A program made the position numbers and the translations under genes. Source: an uncultured Propionibacteriaceae bacterium (GTDB lineage Bacteria > Actinomycetota > Actinomycetes > Propionibacteriales > Propionibacteriaceae). From it: a stretch of DNA of 14,371 nucleotides. Position 1 is the stretch's first letter; each line of letters starts with the position of its first letter. Under the pieces are notes generated by a model. The model made no database searches. It was not told where the DNA came from and saw only the letters and a program-made list of their open reading frames with translations. This document shows positions 14,131 through 14,371 of the stretch, piece by piece. The stretch lies in contig CALKHV010000070.1 in NCBI GenBank assembly GCA_937988865.1, positions 1-14,371 on the forward strand. The letters are read 5' to 3'.

Positions 14131-14228
14131 CCGAGGGGGAGGACGACCTCCCCCTGACCCCCACCGCCGAGGGGGAGGACGACCTCCCCTGACCCCCACC
14201 GCCGAGGGGGAGGACGACTTCCCCTGAG
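14131..14228 (+). repeat. Three tandem hairpin repeats downstream of sdaA
   Basis: Units at 14131-14166 (36 bases), 14167-14201 (35) and 14202-14228 (truncated). Each has GGGGGAGG, loop ACGA, and a C-rich complement. Unit 1 forms a perfect 9-pair stem (AGGGGGAGG with CCTCCCCCT), and units 2 and 3 have 7-pair stems, one with a wobble. They begin four bases after the sdaA stop and likely act together as a terminator or 3' stabiliser. No T-tract follows. Confidence 0.85.
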
Positions 14229-14332
14229 CGGGATCCGATCAATTCCGCCGGAGTGTGACCGAATTTCAGAAGACGTGTGAGACACTTTCGTCTGGGCGAG
14301 CAATCGTTCGTCCTGTTTCCACAACGGATCGT

Positions 14333-14350
14333 CGGGCACGTACCTGCCCG
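14333..14350 (+). promoter_or_regulatory. Small hairpin ahead of the next gene's ribosome site
   Basis: CGGGCA pairs with TGCCCG around CGTACC, ending two bases before GGAAAGGA. It could form in the 5' leader of the gene starting at 14367. The rest of 14229-14332 shows no ORF or promoter I can support. Confidence 0.25.
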
Positions 14351-14366
14351 TGGAAAGGAATGTGGC

Positions 14367-14371
14367 ATGGC
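14367..14371 (+). CDS. Start of the next plus-strand gene (cut by the window end)
   Basis: GGAAAGGA at 14352-14359 is a good ribosome site seven bases before the ATG at 14367. Only the first codon and two further bases are visible, so the product cannot be named. Confidence 0.45.

Overview
This is a GC-rich chromosomal window that reads as an actinobacterium. Several genes carry a TAnnnT -10 box about six bases from the start codon (leaderless style), GTG starts are common, and FABP/nitrobindin-like, AbiEi/DUF559 and CsoR-type genes sit together. The Tdh-Kbl and iron-sulfur serine dehydratase pathway would suit a Propionibacteriaceae-like host. That placement is inference.

Left edge (1-115): the leader-distal end of a CRISPR array with type I-E-like repeats at 61-base spacing. 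No cas gene lies in the window. Next comes a minus-strand operon, 2727 to 142: a 53-residue membrane peptide, a nitrobindin-like protein, the folate-dependent YgfZ and an asparaginase II-type enzyme. A GNAT acetyltransferase (minus) and a CsoR/CstR-type repressor (plus) then diverge around a palindromic operator. On the plus strand follow a Gfo/Idh/MocA oxidoreductase, mannose-6-phosphate isomerase, tRNA-Thr(TGT) and a small methyltransferase.

Middle (6633-11523, minus): tdh and kbl convert threonine to glycine and acetyl-CoA. Downstream on the same strand lie a SulP anion transporter with a STAS domain and a DedA-like membrane protein.

Right (11560-14371): a gene for an AbiEi-like winged helix fused to a DUF559/Vsr-like nuclease domain is bracketed by two identical copies of a 42-base perfect palindrome. 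This cassette sits exactly between tdh-kbl and the divergent L-serine dehydratase gene sdaA, and it is the most interesting structure here. Three tandem hairpins follow sdaA, and the window ends at the start codon of another plus-strand gene.

Together the flanking enzymes could carry threonine through glycine and serine to pyruvate. The asparaginase adds another amino-acid-degrading step. No intergenic gap reaches 300 bases.
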